A stretch of DNA of 64,000 nucleotides from Opitutaceae bacterium. Lineage in GTDB: Bacteria; Verrucomicrobiota; Verrucomicrobiia; Opitutales; Opitutaceae. The position numbers were made by a program, and so were the translations under genes. The notes under the pieces were generated by a model. That model ran no database searches. It saw only the letters and a list, made by a program, of their open reading frames with translations, and was not told the origin of the DNA. The DNA lies in contig JADJTK010000010.1 in NCBI GenBank assembly GCA_016711225.1, positions 216,993-280,992 on the forward strand, in the 5' to 3' direction. Shown in pieces: positions 1 through 10,729 of the stretch. Numbering within the stretch: position 1 is the first letter of the stretch; each line of letters opens with the position of its first letter.

Positions 1-3000
1 GAAGAGTTGGGTGCCGTCGGTCGAGACGGCGAGGCGAGCGAGACCGGTCGAGGCCACGCTGACCGGCGCGCCGACCGTGGAGGTGGTCGGATCGACCGGC
101 ACCAAGGTGCCGCTGGCGGTGGCGGCGTAGAGACAGTTGGTGAGGGAGGAGTACGCCAGGTCGGTGTTCTCCACGGCGAAGGACTGGATCGGTGGCGTCC
201 GTACGCGGAAGGGGTTGGAGACACCGCTGGCCCCGTCGCCGGAGCAGCGGAGCGTGAGCGAAGTCCCGACGCTCCTGAGGTCGACAAGATCGTCCCTGAG
301 GCCGCGGCCGAAGACCCCGGTGGCGGTGGGGACGACGGGCACGGCGACCCCAGCGTTGTCGGCGGTGAGAGTCACGCTGCCACGGAAGCCGGAGGCGATG
401 TTGTTGCCCGCGTCGCGGGCGACGATCCGTACGGGGAAGGCGGTCCCGGCGTATTGAGGAGATGGAACCAAGTCGAAGGTGAAATGATGCGGGGTGGCAT
501 CGGCGACCGTGGTGGAGGCATACCCCGGGGTGAAGGCGATGGCGGCTGCCGCGACGGTGACATTCTGGGCCCCGTCGGCGGTGCCGTCGTTGAGCACCTG
601 CAGATCGAAGGTGGCGGAGGTGGCGCCGGCGGGAATGGTGACGGTCGCCGGGACGGTGAGTTCGCTGGGGTCGTTGCAGGTGAGTGTCACCGCAAGGGCG
701 GTTGGCAGGGTTCCGGCGATATGCACGGCGCCGGCAGCGGCGAGGGTGCCGTCGCCTTCCGCGACCTCGCTTGGCAGGGTTACCCTCAACGCGGTGGCTT
801 CGTTGTCATGGACGGTGATGACCCCAGTTGCCGTGTTCCAGTTTGTGACCGAAGCGGTCAGTCCGACCGTGACCGAACGATCAATGCGCGCGTTGTCGGG
901 GAACGTGATCGGGAAGTCGGCCGAAGTGGTCCCGGCCGGCAGAATCACGGTTGAGGGGAGGCGGAGGGCACCGGCCGGGGTGGCGGTGAGCTGAACCGTG
1001 ACGTCGGCTGCGGGCGCGCGCGAACAGTTGATCGTGCCGGTGGCGGCAGGCCCGCCCTCGCTGCCTTCGCCGGGAATCGTGAGGGCGAGGGTGGCCGACT
1101 CGTTGTCGTGGATGAGCAGCTTGCCGGTACGGCCGACATAGGAGGCGGCGTGAACGCTGAGGGTGACCTCGCGGGTGCCGTTGAGCAGGGTATCATCGAG
1201 GATGGTGAGGGTGAGGGGGATCGAGGTAGCGCCGGCCGGCGCCTCAAGCGTGGCTGGGAGCGAGAGGGTGTTGGGCAAGCTGGACGCAAGCGTGATCGTG
1301 GTTGGCTTGTCTGGTGCCGGGTCGAACTGGAGGGTGGTGGCGACGGTGCCGACCGATTCGTTGACTGGGGACAGGGAGGAGAACTTGAGGGTGCGCGGTG
1401 GCTGGCCCAGGATTTCGATGTCGTCGAGATTCCATCCCGACAGGCTCCACGCTCCGAAGAACGTTTGGTGTCCCCAACGGAGATATACCGTGGCTTGGTT
1501 GTCGGCATAGGCCGAGAGGTCGAGGTATTGTCGGGTCCAGCCAGTGTCGATGACGGCGCCGGGGTTCGCCCAGAGGGTGTTCCAGTTGGTGCCGTCGACA
1601 GAGATGTCGATGGTGGCGGTTGCCCAGGGCAGGCCTTCTTGGTTGAGCCAGCGGCGGAAGCGCAGGCGGGTGTTGGCGTAGCCTGCGAGGTTGATCGGGC
1701 CGGTGGTCACGAAATCGGGCCCGACCGGCGCAGTGGCATAGTCGCCGGCGAGGTTGACGCCGAAAACGTTGGCCCCGGTATAGGCGACTGCCGGGTCGGC
1801 GTTGGCGTAATATCCTCCCAGTCCTTGCGGAGGGCCGAATGCCCACTGACCGGTTCGGCTCCAGCCGGGGTCGCTGTCGAGAGGGAAGGAGTAGACGACC
1901 GGTGGCACGATCTCGAGAGAGGGGTGCCGGGTGATGGAGTGGCCGCTGCCGATCTCGGTGAGGATCAAGGTTCCGCTGTACTTGCCGGCCGGCAGGGAGG
2001 CGGCGGAGGCCTGTAGCGAAACGGTCAACTCAAGCTTTTCTCCGGCCGCGACAGTGCCGTTGGTGATCGAGAGGCGAATCCAGGAATCGCCGCAGCCGAT
2101 GGTGAACGTGATCGGCGAGGCGCTAAGGTTGCGTAGGGAGTAGGTGACCGAGGGGTGATCGAAGGGGCCGCCCAGGGGCCCGCTTGAGGAGAGTTCGCCG
2201 GAGGAAATGACAAGATGGTTGGTGGACTGGATGGCTTGCCCCACGTTGAGGCGGCCCCCGGTGGCTGTCTTGCCGACCAGGGCCGGCAGTGCGTCGACGG
2301 AGGCAAGCAGCAGGGTCTTGAGCTCGCCGCCTGGCAATCGCGGGTAGGCCGCCTTCAGCAGTGCGGCCGCCCCGGACACATGCGGCGCGGCCATCGAGGT
2401 GCCGCTGTAGGTGGCGTAGCTTGTATTCGGGACGGTGCTGTAGATGGCGACGCCCGGGGCCGCCACATCGACGGAGGTCGCGCCGTAGTTGGAGAAATAG
2501 GCGATCTGGTCGGCGGAGTCGGTGGCGGCCACGGCGATGATGGCGGCGCAGTCGAGGCCCGAGGGGAAGTTGGTCCAGTTGTCGGTGTCCATGCCATTGT
2601 TGCCGGCAGCGGCGACGAAGAGGCGGCCCTGGGTGCCGGCGGCGTCGATGGCGTCCTTGAGAAGCTGGGAGAACCCACCTCCGCCCCAGGAGTTCGAGGT
2701 CAGGGCGACGCCGAGCGTGTTGGCGTAGGCGACGGCTTCGACGGCGTCGGAGGTGTTGCCGGAACCGCTGCTGTTGAGGAATTTGAGGCCGACGAGTGAC
2801 ACACTCCAGTTGACCCCGGCAACGCCGATACCGTTGTTGCCGACCGCGCCGATCGTGCCGGCGCAATGGGTGCCGTGGCTGTTGTCGTCCATCGGGTCGC
2901 TGTCGTCGTTGTAGAAGTCCCACCCGTGGACATCATCGATGAAGCCGTTGTTGTCGTCGTCGATGCCGTTGGCGGGGATCTCGCCAGGATTGGTCCAGAT

Positions 3001-3873
3001 GTTGGCGACAAGGTCGGGATGGGTGTAGTCGATACCGGTGTCGATGACGCCGACGAGCACATCGCGGGAGCCGGTGGAAGTGTCCCAAGCCTCGGGTGCG
3101 TCGATGTCGGAATCGGCGGTACCGGTGTTGCCGCCGGTGTTGTGCAGGCCCCAAAGCGAGGAGAACGAGGGGTCGTTCGGCGTCGCGAAGGTGTGGACGA
3201 GATAGTCGGGCTCGGCGGTGGTGGCGATGCCGGTGGCACGCAGATCGGAGAGATGCTGCGGCAGGGATTCGGGAGTGGTAGCGGGGATTTCGACCAAGTA
3301 AGTACCGGAGGAACGGAGGCGGGTGCGGATGCGGCCGCCAATGCGGCTGATCTGCGAGGCCAGTTGCTCGGGCGCAATGCCAGGTACCGGCTTGAGCAAG
3401 AGATGATCGCCGACCAGGGCGAGTTGCTGCAGGAGGAACTCCTTCGGGCCGTCCGGGGTTGGTGCGCGATGGAGCACTTCCTCCAGACGCACGAGCGGGT
3501 ACTTCATTTCAGTCCGAACGAGGCGGATGCGCTGGATGAACTCGTTGTTGGCGCCGCCGACGCGTTCGGTGGTCCAGACGGTCGTCGCCTTGGCGAAGCG
3601 GTCGGCGATGGGACGGGAGGCTGGGCCAGGGCGGCCGATGCGCGCTTCGGCCAGGAGGGAGGGGAAGGCGGGTGCGGCCTGCGGCGCAGACGCGGCACCA
3701 GTGGAGCCGACTGTCGCCGCGTTGGGGCTCGGCGACGAGGAGACGGGCGCCGGTGCGGTGGCTGGAACTGGGGTCGCGTCACCGGAGGAGCGAGGCAGCT
3801 GCCGGAGGGCGAGCAGGCCCAAGCCGCAAAGGGCGGCGAGGGCAAGGGCGGTCAGCTTGGTGCGGGGTTTCAT
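1..3873 (-). CDS. Exported subtilisin-like serine protease (S8) with Calx-beta tail, partial
   Basis: The reading frame is open from ATG at 3873 to the left edge, so 1291 codons are visible and the C-terminus is missing. A short N-terminal hydrophobic segment (residues about 6-23) suggests export, followed by a propeptide-like region. The S8 catalytic domain spans about residues 260-530: Asp278 in GVIDTGID, His333 in DNSHGTHC, oxyanion Asn425 in AAGNNG and Ser493 in SGTSMAAPHVSG. After it come a beta-sandwich region of BACON type (about 553-655), a lectin/MAM-like segment starting near 657, and three Calx-beta-like repeats (starting near 834, 924 and 1022). The visible end, near residue 1231, looks like the start of a beta-propeller. 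Family knowledge says such enzymes degrade extracellular protein; the adhesive role of the tail is inference. No Shine-Dalgarno is visible before 3873. Confidence 0.9.
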   Translation of the reverse strand, partial: MKPRTKLTALALAALCGLGLLALRQLPRSSGDATPVPATAPAPVSSSPSPNAATVGSTGAASAPQAAPAFPSLLAEARIGRPGPASRPIADRFAKATTVWTTERVGGANNEFIQRIRLVRTEMKYPLVRLEEVLHRAPTPDGPKEFLLQQLALVGDHLLLKPVPGIAPEQLASQISRIGGRIRTRLRSSGTYLVEIPATTPESLPQHLSDLRATGIATTAEPDYLVHTFATPNDPSFSSLWGLHNTGGNTGTADSDIDAPEAWDTSTGSRDVLVGVIDTGIDYTHPDLVANIWTNPGEIPANGIDDDNNGFIDDVHGWDFYNDDSDPMDDNSHGTHCAGTIGAVGNNGIGVAGVNWSVSLVGLKFLNSSGSGNTSDAVEAVAYANTLGVALTSNSWGGGGFSQLLKDAIDAAGTQGRLFVAAAGNNGMDTDNWTNFPSGLDCAAIIAVAATDSADQIAYFSNYGATSVDVAAPGVAIYSTVPNTSYATYSGTSMAAPHVSGAAALLKAAYPRLPGGELKTLLLASVDALPALVGKTATGGRLNVGQAIQSTNHLVISSGELSSSGPLGGPFDHPSVTYSLRNLSASPITFTIGCGDSWIRLSITNGTVAAGEKLELTVSLQASAASLPAGKYSGTLILTEIGSGHSITRHPSLEIVPPVVYSFPLDSDPGWSRTGQWAFGPPQGLGGYYANADPAVAYTGANVFGVNLAGDYATAPVGPDFVTTGPINLAGYANTRLRFRRWLNQEGLPWATATIDISVDGTNWNTLWANPGAVIDTGWTRQYLDLSAYADNQATVYLRWGHQTFFGAWSLSGWNLDDIEILGQPPRTLKFSSLSPVNESVGTVATTLQFDPAPDKPTTITLASSLPNTLSLPATLEAPAGATSIPLTLTILDDTLLNGTREVTLSVHAASYVGRTGKLLIHDNESATLALTIPGEGSEGGPAATGTINCSRAPAADVTVQLTATPAGALRLPSTVILPAGTTSADFPITFPDNARIDRSVTVGLTASVTNWNTATGVITVHDNEATALRVTLPSEVAEGDGTLAAAGAVHIAGTLPTALAVTLTCNDPSELTVPATVTIPAGATSATFDLQVLNDGTADGAQNVTVAAAAIAFTPGYASTTVADATPHHFTFDLVPSPQYAGTAFPVRIVARDAGNNIASGFRGSVTLTADNAGVAVPVVPTATGVFGRGLRDDLVDLRSVGTSLTLRCSGDGASGVSNPFRVRTPPIQSFAVENTDLAYSSLTNCLYAATASGTLVPVDPTTSTVGAPVSVASTGLARLAVSTDGTQLF

Positions 3874-4280
3874 CCGGTGGGAGGGAGGTGAGAGGAATGC
3901 TCGGGAAAAGGGCGCAGGCCTGTGGTGACAGCGGCGGAAGGTGAGATTCAGGGCGGACAACACCCCACAGCCCTTTGATCTGAGCCCGGGAGGCCTTCTG
4001 CTTCCGTGACCAAGACGAGACGGGTTTGCCGGGGCCATCCAACCGGAATGCGGCCGGAGTCGAGAGTTTGCGGTTACGGAGCGGGAGCAAGTGTATTGTG
4101 CGGCGTGGACGGGATCGCTCGAGGGAGAGTTGTTGCGCCGATAATGCCTCGGCCCGCTTCTGTCGTCGCCCAGGGGTGCGAGCTTGCGTGTGCTGGCTAC
4201 CGGACGTAGTCGGGACAGTCCGCCTCTTTCTGTTCCACCCCTTCGCTGAAGCCTCCGGCCCGCCGGGCCGGTTCTCCCCA
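3874..4280. other. Divergent intergenic region without a gene
   Basis: This 407-base stretch lies between the minus-strand protease and the plus-strand ThuA gene, so it must hold both promoters. I see no convincing -35/-10 pair, no hairpin terminator and no credible small gene. The frame of the ThuA gene stays open upstream to about 4026, but that stretch has no signal peptide or family similarity. Confidence 0.6.
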
Positions 4281-5069
4281 ATGAAAATTCGATACGCGCT
4301 CCTCTCTGCCTCTGTGCTGCTCGCCGGCCTCGTCGCGCGGGCCGAAGACCAGTTCCAGATCCTCGTCTTCGCCCAACCGGAAAAATGGCACAAGGACTGT
4401 GTGCCGGTGGCGCGCGCTTCGTTCGCCGAGTTGGCTAAGCACCACCAGTTCGGCCTCACGTGGAGCGAGGACCCGGCGACACTGGCTGACGCCAACCTCG
4501 CGCGCTTCGCAGCCACCGTGTTCGTGAACTGCACCGGTGAGGCGCTCGACGAGGCGCAGCGGGCAAACTTCACCGCCTACATCCATGGCGGGGGCAACTT
4601 CGTGGCGGTGCATGCCGCGGCGGCGACGCTCAAGGGCTGGCCGTGGTATGACCAGCTCATTGGTCGCGTCTTTCGCATCCATCCCTATGTACAGACCGGG
4701 GTGATTCACGTCGTCGACCGCGGCTTCCCGGCAACCTTCCACCTGCCGGATCGCTGGGTGTGGACGGACGAGTGGTACGAATTCGAAACGCCGCTCTCGC
4801 CCAACCTGCATACGGTGCTCACCGTCGACGAGGCGACCTACGAGCCGCACAAGATCTGGCCCGGCGGCAAGGCCGAGGGCATGGGCGCCGACCACCCGAT
4901 TGCCTGGTATCACCACTTTGAAGGAGGGCGGGTGTTCGTGACCACGCTCGGCCATATGCCCTCGCTCTATACCGATGCCCGCTATCTCGATCACCTCTAC
5001 GGCGGTATCTACTGGGCGGCGACGGGGCGTGGTGCGGAGGCCCCGGACGCCAAGAGCACGGCGAAGTGA
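4281..5069 (+). CDS. ThuA-like domain protein, exported
   Basis: The product is 262 residues from ATG 4281. That start is preferred over upstream in-frame codons because it gives a clean signal peptide (MKIRYALLSASVLLAGLVARA). The mature part matches the ThuA-like, glutamine-amidotransferase-fold family: an opening strand FQILVFAQ, then FVNCTGEALDEAQRANF, the GGGNFVAVHAAA turn, and the C-terminal GRVFVTTLGHMPSLY typical of the family. ThuA domains occur in trehalose utilisation and in many Planctomycetes and Verrucomicrobia sugar-metabolism proteins, but a reaction is rarely known. The gene stands alone ahead of the GH13 gene with 223 bases between, and a carbohydrate-related periplasmic role is inference only. 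Confidence 0.85.
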   Translation: MKIRYALLSASVLLAGLVARAEDQFQILVFAQPEKWHKDCVPVARASFAELAKHHQFGLTWSEDPATLADANLARFAATVFVNCTGEALDEAQRANFTAYIHGGGNFVAVHAAAATLKGWPWYDQLIGRVFRIHPYVQTGVIHVVDRGFPATFHLPDRWVWTDEWYEFETPLSPNLHTVLTVDEATYEPHKIWPGGKAEGMGADHPIAWYHHFEGGRVFVTTLGHMPSLYTDARYLDHLYGGIYWAATGRGAEAPDAKSTAK

Positions 5070-5111
5070 GCAGTGGGCGGGGAGCGCGCACTGAATGGGT
5101 TGCGCTCTTCT

Positions 5112-5196
5112 CGTAGCGGAAGCGCTTCGCTTCCGGACGGAACGGGAAGCCGTTCCGCTACGCCGGCGGCGGGAGGGCCAGGTCGTCGCCCTGGCC
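5112..5196. repeat. Intergenic palindromic hairpin cluster upstream of the GH13 gene
   Basis: Positions 5112-5121 (CGTAGCGGAA) pair perfectly with 5153-5162. Nested inside are two further hairpins (GGAAGC/GCTTCC at 5119-5135 and GGAACGG/CCGTTCC around 5139-5157), giving a cruciform-like unit. Directly after it, about 5166-5196 forms another hairpin, GGGCCAGG...CCTGGCC. A near copy of that second hairpin in opposite orientation lies at about 7826-7857, so the GH13 gene is bracketed by related palindromes. Confidence 0.7.
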
Positions 5197-5292
5197 TCCA
5201 GTGAGTGAACGCGGCCTAGCTGAAGGCAGTGACCTGCCCCCGGAAATTACTGTTGAGGGAGGGGCGTTGGGCGGAAAGCATGCGGTCCCACC

Positions 5293-7731
5293 ATGAGCGC
5301 GCGCCGCACCCTGATCGCCCAGGCTTGGCTTGATACCCCGGATTCGGGCGTGATCGAGCTGTCGCGTGATTGGTTCGGCAAAACGCCACCGCCGATCTTC
5401 CTCGGTGCGCCGCCGCGGCCCTTCCGCGTGCTGCGATCGATCCCGGGCGTGTTTTTCGCGGAGGAGAGCGGTTTTTTTGTGAGCAACCGCCAGGAGCTTT
5501 GGTTCCTGCTCGAGCCGGAGCGGTTCCCCTGGCTCGACCCGAAGACGGCGCAGATCTACGTGGCCGGCGACTTTAACGGTTGGAGCCAGGCTGTCGGCCG
5601 CGCGGAGTGGCGGTTGAAGCTGGAGGAGTTTGGCGGGCAGCTGGTCTTCATCCTGCGCCAGCCCGCGGCCAGCTTCCTCGCTCAGCCGCACCAACGCTTC
5701 AAATTCGTCACCGGCGAGCAGCACTGGCTGGAGGTGCCGCCGACGGCGCCCAACGCGGTGCGCGACGAGCTGGGTAATCTCAACTACGCGATCGATCCCG
5801 ACCGCACCGGCCAGCACCGGTTCTTCTTTGAGACGGTGGCGCCCCTGGAGCTCTCGGAGAATCTGGTGGTGCTCTGGAGTGATCCGGACGGCGAACAGAA
5901 GGTGCCGCTGCGGCCCGACGGGTTCTTCTTCAAAATCCACGCCGATGCCGCCCTGGGCGCGATCGTCGAGGAGGAGGAGACGGTGTTCCGGCTCTTCGCC
6001 CCGCGCGCGCGCCGGGTGCGGCTCAAGCTGCAGGAAAAGCTGGAGCCGCCGGAAGAGGCGTCGCTGTTTCCGTTGGAGCGCACTCAGGACGGGGTGTGGG
6101 AGGTGCGGCTCAACCGCAACCTGCACGGTTGGTTCTACTGGTTTGTGGTCGAGGGGCCGGCCAATGCCTTCGGGCATTTTGACCGGCAGTTCCCGCTTGT
6201 CGACCCTTACGCGAAGGCGGTGGTGGGCCGCCTCGGGCCCGGCATCGTGCTGGCCGATACGGTGTTCCCGCGGCCGCCGGTGGGGGCGTACCGCACCCCC
6301 CAATGGCAGGATCTGGTGATCGCCGAGGCGCATGTGCGCGATTTGGTGGCCCAGGCGCCGCTAGCGCTGGGTGCGAAGGAACGGCTGGGTTTCGCCGGCC
6401 TCACGCAGTGGGTGAACCGTCCCGATTTCTACCTGAAACGGCTGGGGGTGAACGCCGTCGAGCTGCAGCCGGTACAGGAGTTCGACAATCGCACCACCGA
6501 GGAATACCACTGGGGCTACATGCCGGTGAACTGGTTCGCCCCTTCGAGCGCGTACGCCAGCGATCCGACGAAGGCCTCCCAGGTCGCCGAGTTTCGCGAG
6601 CTCGTCGCCGCTTTTCACCGGCAGGGCATCGCGGTGATCCTTGACGTGGTCTACAACCATCAGGGCGAGCCCTCGCATCTGATGTTTGTCGACAAACACT
6701 ACTATTTTGACGACGGCGCCGACGGCTCGCTGACGAACTGGAGTGGCTGCGGCAACGACTACCGCGCCTCCTCGGCGATGGCGTTGCGGCTGATCATCGA
6801 CAGCTGCGCCCACCTAATCCGCGCCTACGGGGTGGACGGTTTCCGCTTCGACCTGGCCGAGCTGATCGGGCTGGAGCCGCTGAAGCGCATCGAGGCCGGG
6901 CTCAAGAAGGTGAAGCCCGACGTGATCCTCATCGCCGAGCCCTGGAGCTTCCGCGGGCATCTCGCCGGCGCGCTGGGCGACACCGGCTGGACGTCGTGGA
7001 ACGACGGGTATCGCAAGTTCTTGCCGGCCTACGTGCGCGGCGAGGGCGGGCGCGACGGCTTCGAATATTTCTTGAAGGGCTCGCCGTGGTACTTCGCGAA
7101 GTGGCCGGCGCAAACCGTCAACTACACCGAATCGCACGACGACCGCACGTGGCTGGACGTGATCACCGAGAACGCCGACGGCAACGGCCACAATCCTACC
7201 GCCAACGACCGGCGCCGCACCCACCTGATGTGCGCGGTGCTCATGAGCTCGGTGGGGATCCCGATGCTCGCGGCGGGGCAGGATTTCCTGCGGGCCAAGC
7301 AGGGGGTGACCAACACCTATCTGCGCGGCGACCTCAACGCGCTGGAGTACCGGCGTATTTTCCGTTTTCCGACCACGTTCCGCTACTTCGCCGACTGGAT
7401 CCGCTTCCGCCAGTCGGAGCGCGGGCGCCTGCTGCGCCTGTTCACCCGGCCCAGTGAGGGATTCTTCGTGTTTTCCTTTGCTCACGGCTGCACGGCGGCG
7501 GCAGTAGTCTACAACGCGGATCTCTCGCAGGGGCGCTCGCGGCTGATGCTGGCCTTCAACCCGCACCTGCACGAAGTGAGCATTTCGGTCGCGGACTTTC
7601 CGAAGGCCCAATGGCGGCAGGTGGCCGACCACGAACATTTTCTCGCCCGGCACGACTACGAACCGACCCTTCCCCTGGGCAGCGAACTCTATCTACCGCC
7701 GCTGGGCTGCGGTCTGTGGTACGCGGAGTAG
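5293..7731 (+). CDS. GH13 family alpha-glucan-active enzyme, pullulanase/branching-enzyme-like
   Basis: This is an 812-residue protein from ATG 5293. An N-terminal starch-binding-like beta region (about 70-110, IYVAGDFNGW) is followed by a CBM48/Ig-like module (about 215-320, VFRLFAPRARRVRLKL) and the GH13 barrel. The four conserved GH13 regions are present: VILDVVYNH; GFRFDLAEL with nucleophile Asp520; LIAEPW with acid/base Glu549; and NYTESHDD with Asp616. The layout is that of pullulanase or isoamylase type debranching enzymes. There is no signal peptide, so it is probably cytoplasmic and acts on glycogen or imported maltodextrin. Exact specificity (debranching or branching) cannot be read from the motifs. 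It is monocistronic with hairpin repeats on both sides. Confidence 0.88.
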   Translation: MSARRTLIAQAWLDTPDSGVIELSRDWFGKTPPPIFLGAPPRPFRVLRSIPGVFFAEESGFFVSNRQELWFLLEPERFPWLDPKTAQIYVAGDFNGWSQAVGRAEWRLKLEEFGGQLVFILRQPAASFLAQPHQRFKFVTGEQHWLEVPPTAPNAVRDELGNLNYAIDPDRTGQHRFFFETVAPLELSENLVVLWSDPDGEQKVPLRPDGFFFKIHADAALGAIVEEEETVFRLFAPRARRVRLKLQEKLEPPEEASLFPLERTQDGVWEVRLNRNLHGWFYWFVVEGPANAFGHFDRQFPLVDPYAKAVVGRLGPGIVLADTVFPRPPVGAYRTPQWQDLVIAEAHVRDLVAQAPLALGAKERLGFAGLTQWVNRPDFYLKRLGVNAVELQPVQEFDNRTTEEYHWGYMPVNWFAPSSAYASDPTKASQVAEFRELVAAFHRQGIAVILDVVYNHQGEPSHLMFVDKHYYFDDGADGSLTNWSGCGNDYRASSAMALRLIIDSCAHLIRAYGVDGFRFDLAELIGLEPLKRIEAGLKKVKPDVILIAEPWSFRGHLAGALGDTGWTSWNDGYRKFLPAYVRGEGGRDGFEYFLKGSPWYFAKWPAQTVNYTESHDDRTWLDVITENADGNGHNPTANDRRRTHLMCAVLMSSVGIPMLAAGQDFLRAKQGVTNTYLRGDLNALEYRRIFRFPTTFRYFADWIRFRQSERGRLLRLFTRPSEGFFVFSFAHGCTAAAVVYNADLSQGRSRLMLAFNPHLHEVSISVADFPKAQWRQVADHEHFLARHDYEPTLPLGSELYLPPLGCGLWYAE

Positions 7732-8157
7732 GGGGCGCGGGATTTTCGATCTCGGATTGCCGATTTGCGATTGAAGGAGGGGCGGCGGGCCGATCTGGAG
7801 GGCGGCGCATCGTCGTCGCCGGCCTCTGTAGGCCAGGGCGCCGACCTGGCCCTCCCCGGGGAAATTCACTCAAAAAGGCCACGCCGCCGCCGTGGCCTAC
7901 AGGCAACGTCTGTTTTGACGATTCGCGCCGCCCCCATGCGCGTAAGTCTACGCCCCTTTTGGCCGGGTTTTCCGCTCTCCGCACGCCTTGCCCGGTTCCG
8001 TGCATTTTTTGGTCGGACCATCATCCCACTTGCCAAGCGGGCTCTTGTCCGGTGTCCTGCCCGCTCCGGTGCGTGTGTGCAGCGGCAATTTGAGCCGACG
8101 CGGACACCTGCCGATTCCCAATTCCATTCAGTAAACTAACCTCCACGGAGAAGAAAT
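7732..8157. other. Intergenic region with hairpin repeats and gap leader
   Basis: This 426-base gap holds two short palindromes, at about 7826-7857 (AGGCCAGG...CCTGGCC) and about 7877-7900 (GGCCACG...CGTGGCC). They belong to the same hairpin family as 5166-5196 and about 30186-30205. The rest is non-coding and precedes gap, with a purine-rich ribosome-binding segment (GGAGAAGAA) just before ATG 8158. I found no convincing promoter hexamers. Confidence 0.6.
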
Positions 8158-9204
8158 ATGGCAGTCAAAGTAGCAATCAATGGTTTCGGCCGCATCGGCC
8201 GCCTCGTATTCCGCGCCCTCGTTGAGCAGGGCCTCCTCGGCACGACGTTCGACGTCGTCGCGGTGGGCGACATCGTCCCGGCCGACAATCTGGCCTACTT
8301 GCTCAAGTACGATTCCTCCCAGGGCAAGTTCAACGGCACCGTCTCGTCCAAGAAGTCGGCCGCCGACAAGGCCGAGGACGACGTCCTCGTGGTCAACGGC
8401 AAGGACATCCTCGTGGTGAGCGCCAAGTCCCCGGCCGAATTGCCGTGGGCGAAGCTCGGCGTGCAGGTCGTCATCGAGTCGACCGGCCTCTTCACCGATG
8501 CCGAGAAGGCCAAGGGCCACATCACCGCTGGCGCCAAGAAGGTCATCATCTCCGCTCCGGCCAAGGGTGAGGACATTACCGTGGTTCTCGGCGTCAACGA
8601 CGACAAGATCGACTACGCCAACCACAACATCATCTCGAACGCGTCCTGCACGACCAACTGCTTGGCCCCGATCGTTCACGTGCTCCTCAAGGAAGGTTTC
8701 GGCATCGCCGAAGGTCTGATGACCACCGTGCACGCCTACACCGCCACGCAGAAGACCGTGGATGGCCCGTCGAAGAAGGACTGGAAGGGTGGCCGTACCG
8801 CCGCCCAGAACATCATCCCGTCCTCGACCGGCGCCGCCAAGGCCGTCGCGCTCGTTTGCCCCGAAGTTAAGGGCAAGCTCACCGGCATGGCCCTGCGCGT
8901 TCCGGTCCCGACCGTCTCGGTCGTCGATCTGACCTTCAAGACCACCAAGGATACCTCCCTCGCCGAGATCAAGGCCGCCCTCAAGAAGGCGTCCGAGACC
9001 TACCTCAAGGACATCCTCGGCTACACCGAAGACGAAGTCGTCTCGTCGGACTTCATCCACGACAAGCGCTCCTCGATCTTCGACGCCGGTTCCTCCATCG
9101 AGCTGAACAAGAACTTCTTCAAGCTCGTCAGCTGGTACGACAACGAGTGGGGCTATTCCAACCGCGTCGTCGAGCTGACCAAGAAGATCGCCGCGAAGCT
9201 TTGA
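8158..9204 (+). CDS. gap: Type I glyceraldehyde-3-phosphate dehydrogenase
   Basis: The product is 348 residues. It oxidises glyceraldehyde 3-phosphate to 1,3-bisphosphoglycerate with NAD in glycolysis. The N-terminal Rossmann motif INGFGRIGRL, the active-site segment SNASCTTNCLAP with nucleophile Cys164, and the C-terminal SWYDNEWGYSNRVVEL are all present. It is a little longer than the usual 330-340 residues because of a lysine-rich insertion near residues 60-85. A good ribosome-binding segment (GGAGAAGAA) precedes the ATG. It opens a gap-pgk-tpiA run in pathway order, but a strong terminator follows it, so it can be expressed alone. Confidence 0.98.
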   Translation: MAVKVAINGFGRIGRLVFRALVEQGLLGTTFDVVAVGDIVPADNLAYLLKYDSSQGKFNGTVSSKKSAADKAEDDVLVVNGKDILVVSAKSPAELPWAKLGVQVVIESTGLFTDAEKAKGHITAGAKKVIISAPAKGEDITVVLGVNDDKIDYANHNIISNASCTTNCLAPIVHVLLKEGFGIAEGLMTTVHAYTATQKTVDGPSKKDWKGGRTAAQNIIPSSTGAAKAVALVCPEVKGKLTGMALRVPVPTVSVVDLTFKTTKDTSLAEIKAALKKASETYLKDILGYTEDEVVSSDFIHDKRSSIFDAGSSIELNKNFFKLVSWYDNEWGYSNRVVELTKKIAAKL

Positions 9205-9240
9205 GCTGCGCCGCAGCCCACAGCATAGGCTGAAAACTCT

Positions 9241-9285
9241 GAAGGGCTGAAGGCTGACTCAAATCAGCGTTCAGCCCTTTTTCTT
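9241..9285 (+). terminator. Rho-independent terminator after gap
   Basis: The 10-base arms AAGGGCTGAA (9242-9251) and TTCAGCCCTT (9270-9279) are perfectly complementary and are followed by a T-rich run. The hairpin lies 37 bases past the gap stop codon. Confidence 0.9.
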
Positions 9286-9333
9286 TGGTTTGTTGTTTCT
9301 CCTCGTTCCCCGCTTCTCACCACTTTCCTCGTC

Positions 9334-10590
<1,257 letters not shown>

Positions 10591-10602
10591 AACCGCCAAC
10601 GC

Positions 10603-10718
10603 AGTAGCGAGTAGCGGGTAGTGAGTAGCGAGCATCGCAACCCACCGCCCGTTCCTCGCTCTTCCTGCTCGCCGCTCGAAAGAAACTGCTCGCTACGCGC
10701 TACTCACTACTCGCTACT
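10603..10718. repeat. Inverted repeat built of 7-base AGTAGCG units between pgk and tpiA
   Basis: The left arm 10603-10634 is made of 7-base units (AGTAGCG, AGTAGCG, GGTAGTG, AGTAGCG, AGCA). The right arm 10687-10718 is largely its reverse complement, with the units in shuffled order. Both arms are 32 bases, about 52 bases apart. It fills almost the whole pgk-tpiA gap and ends 11 bases before the tpiA start codon. Confidence 0.8.
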
Positions 10719-10729
10719 TCTTCCTCTTT

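Noticed and set aside
7..954. A plus-strand open frame across the protease gene
   Set aside because: Gly/Arg-rich shadow; the minus-strand Calx-beta protease frame is continuous through the region.
2866..3891. A plus-strand open frame opposite the protease catalytic domain
   Set aside because: The opposite strand holds the complete S8 catalytic residues.
8128..9060. A 310-codon open frame antisense to gap
   Set aside because: Shadow of gap; Gly/Val/Asp-rich nonsense composition.
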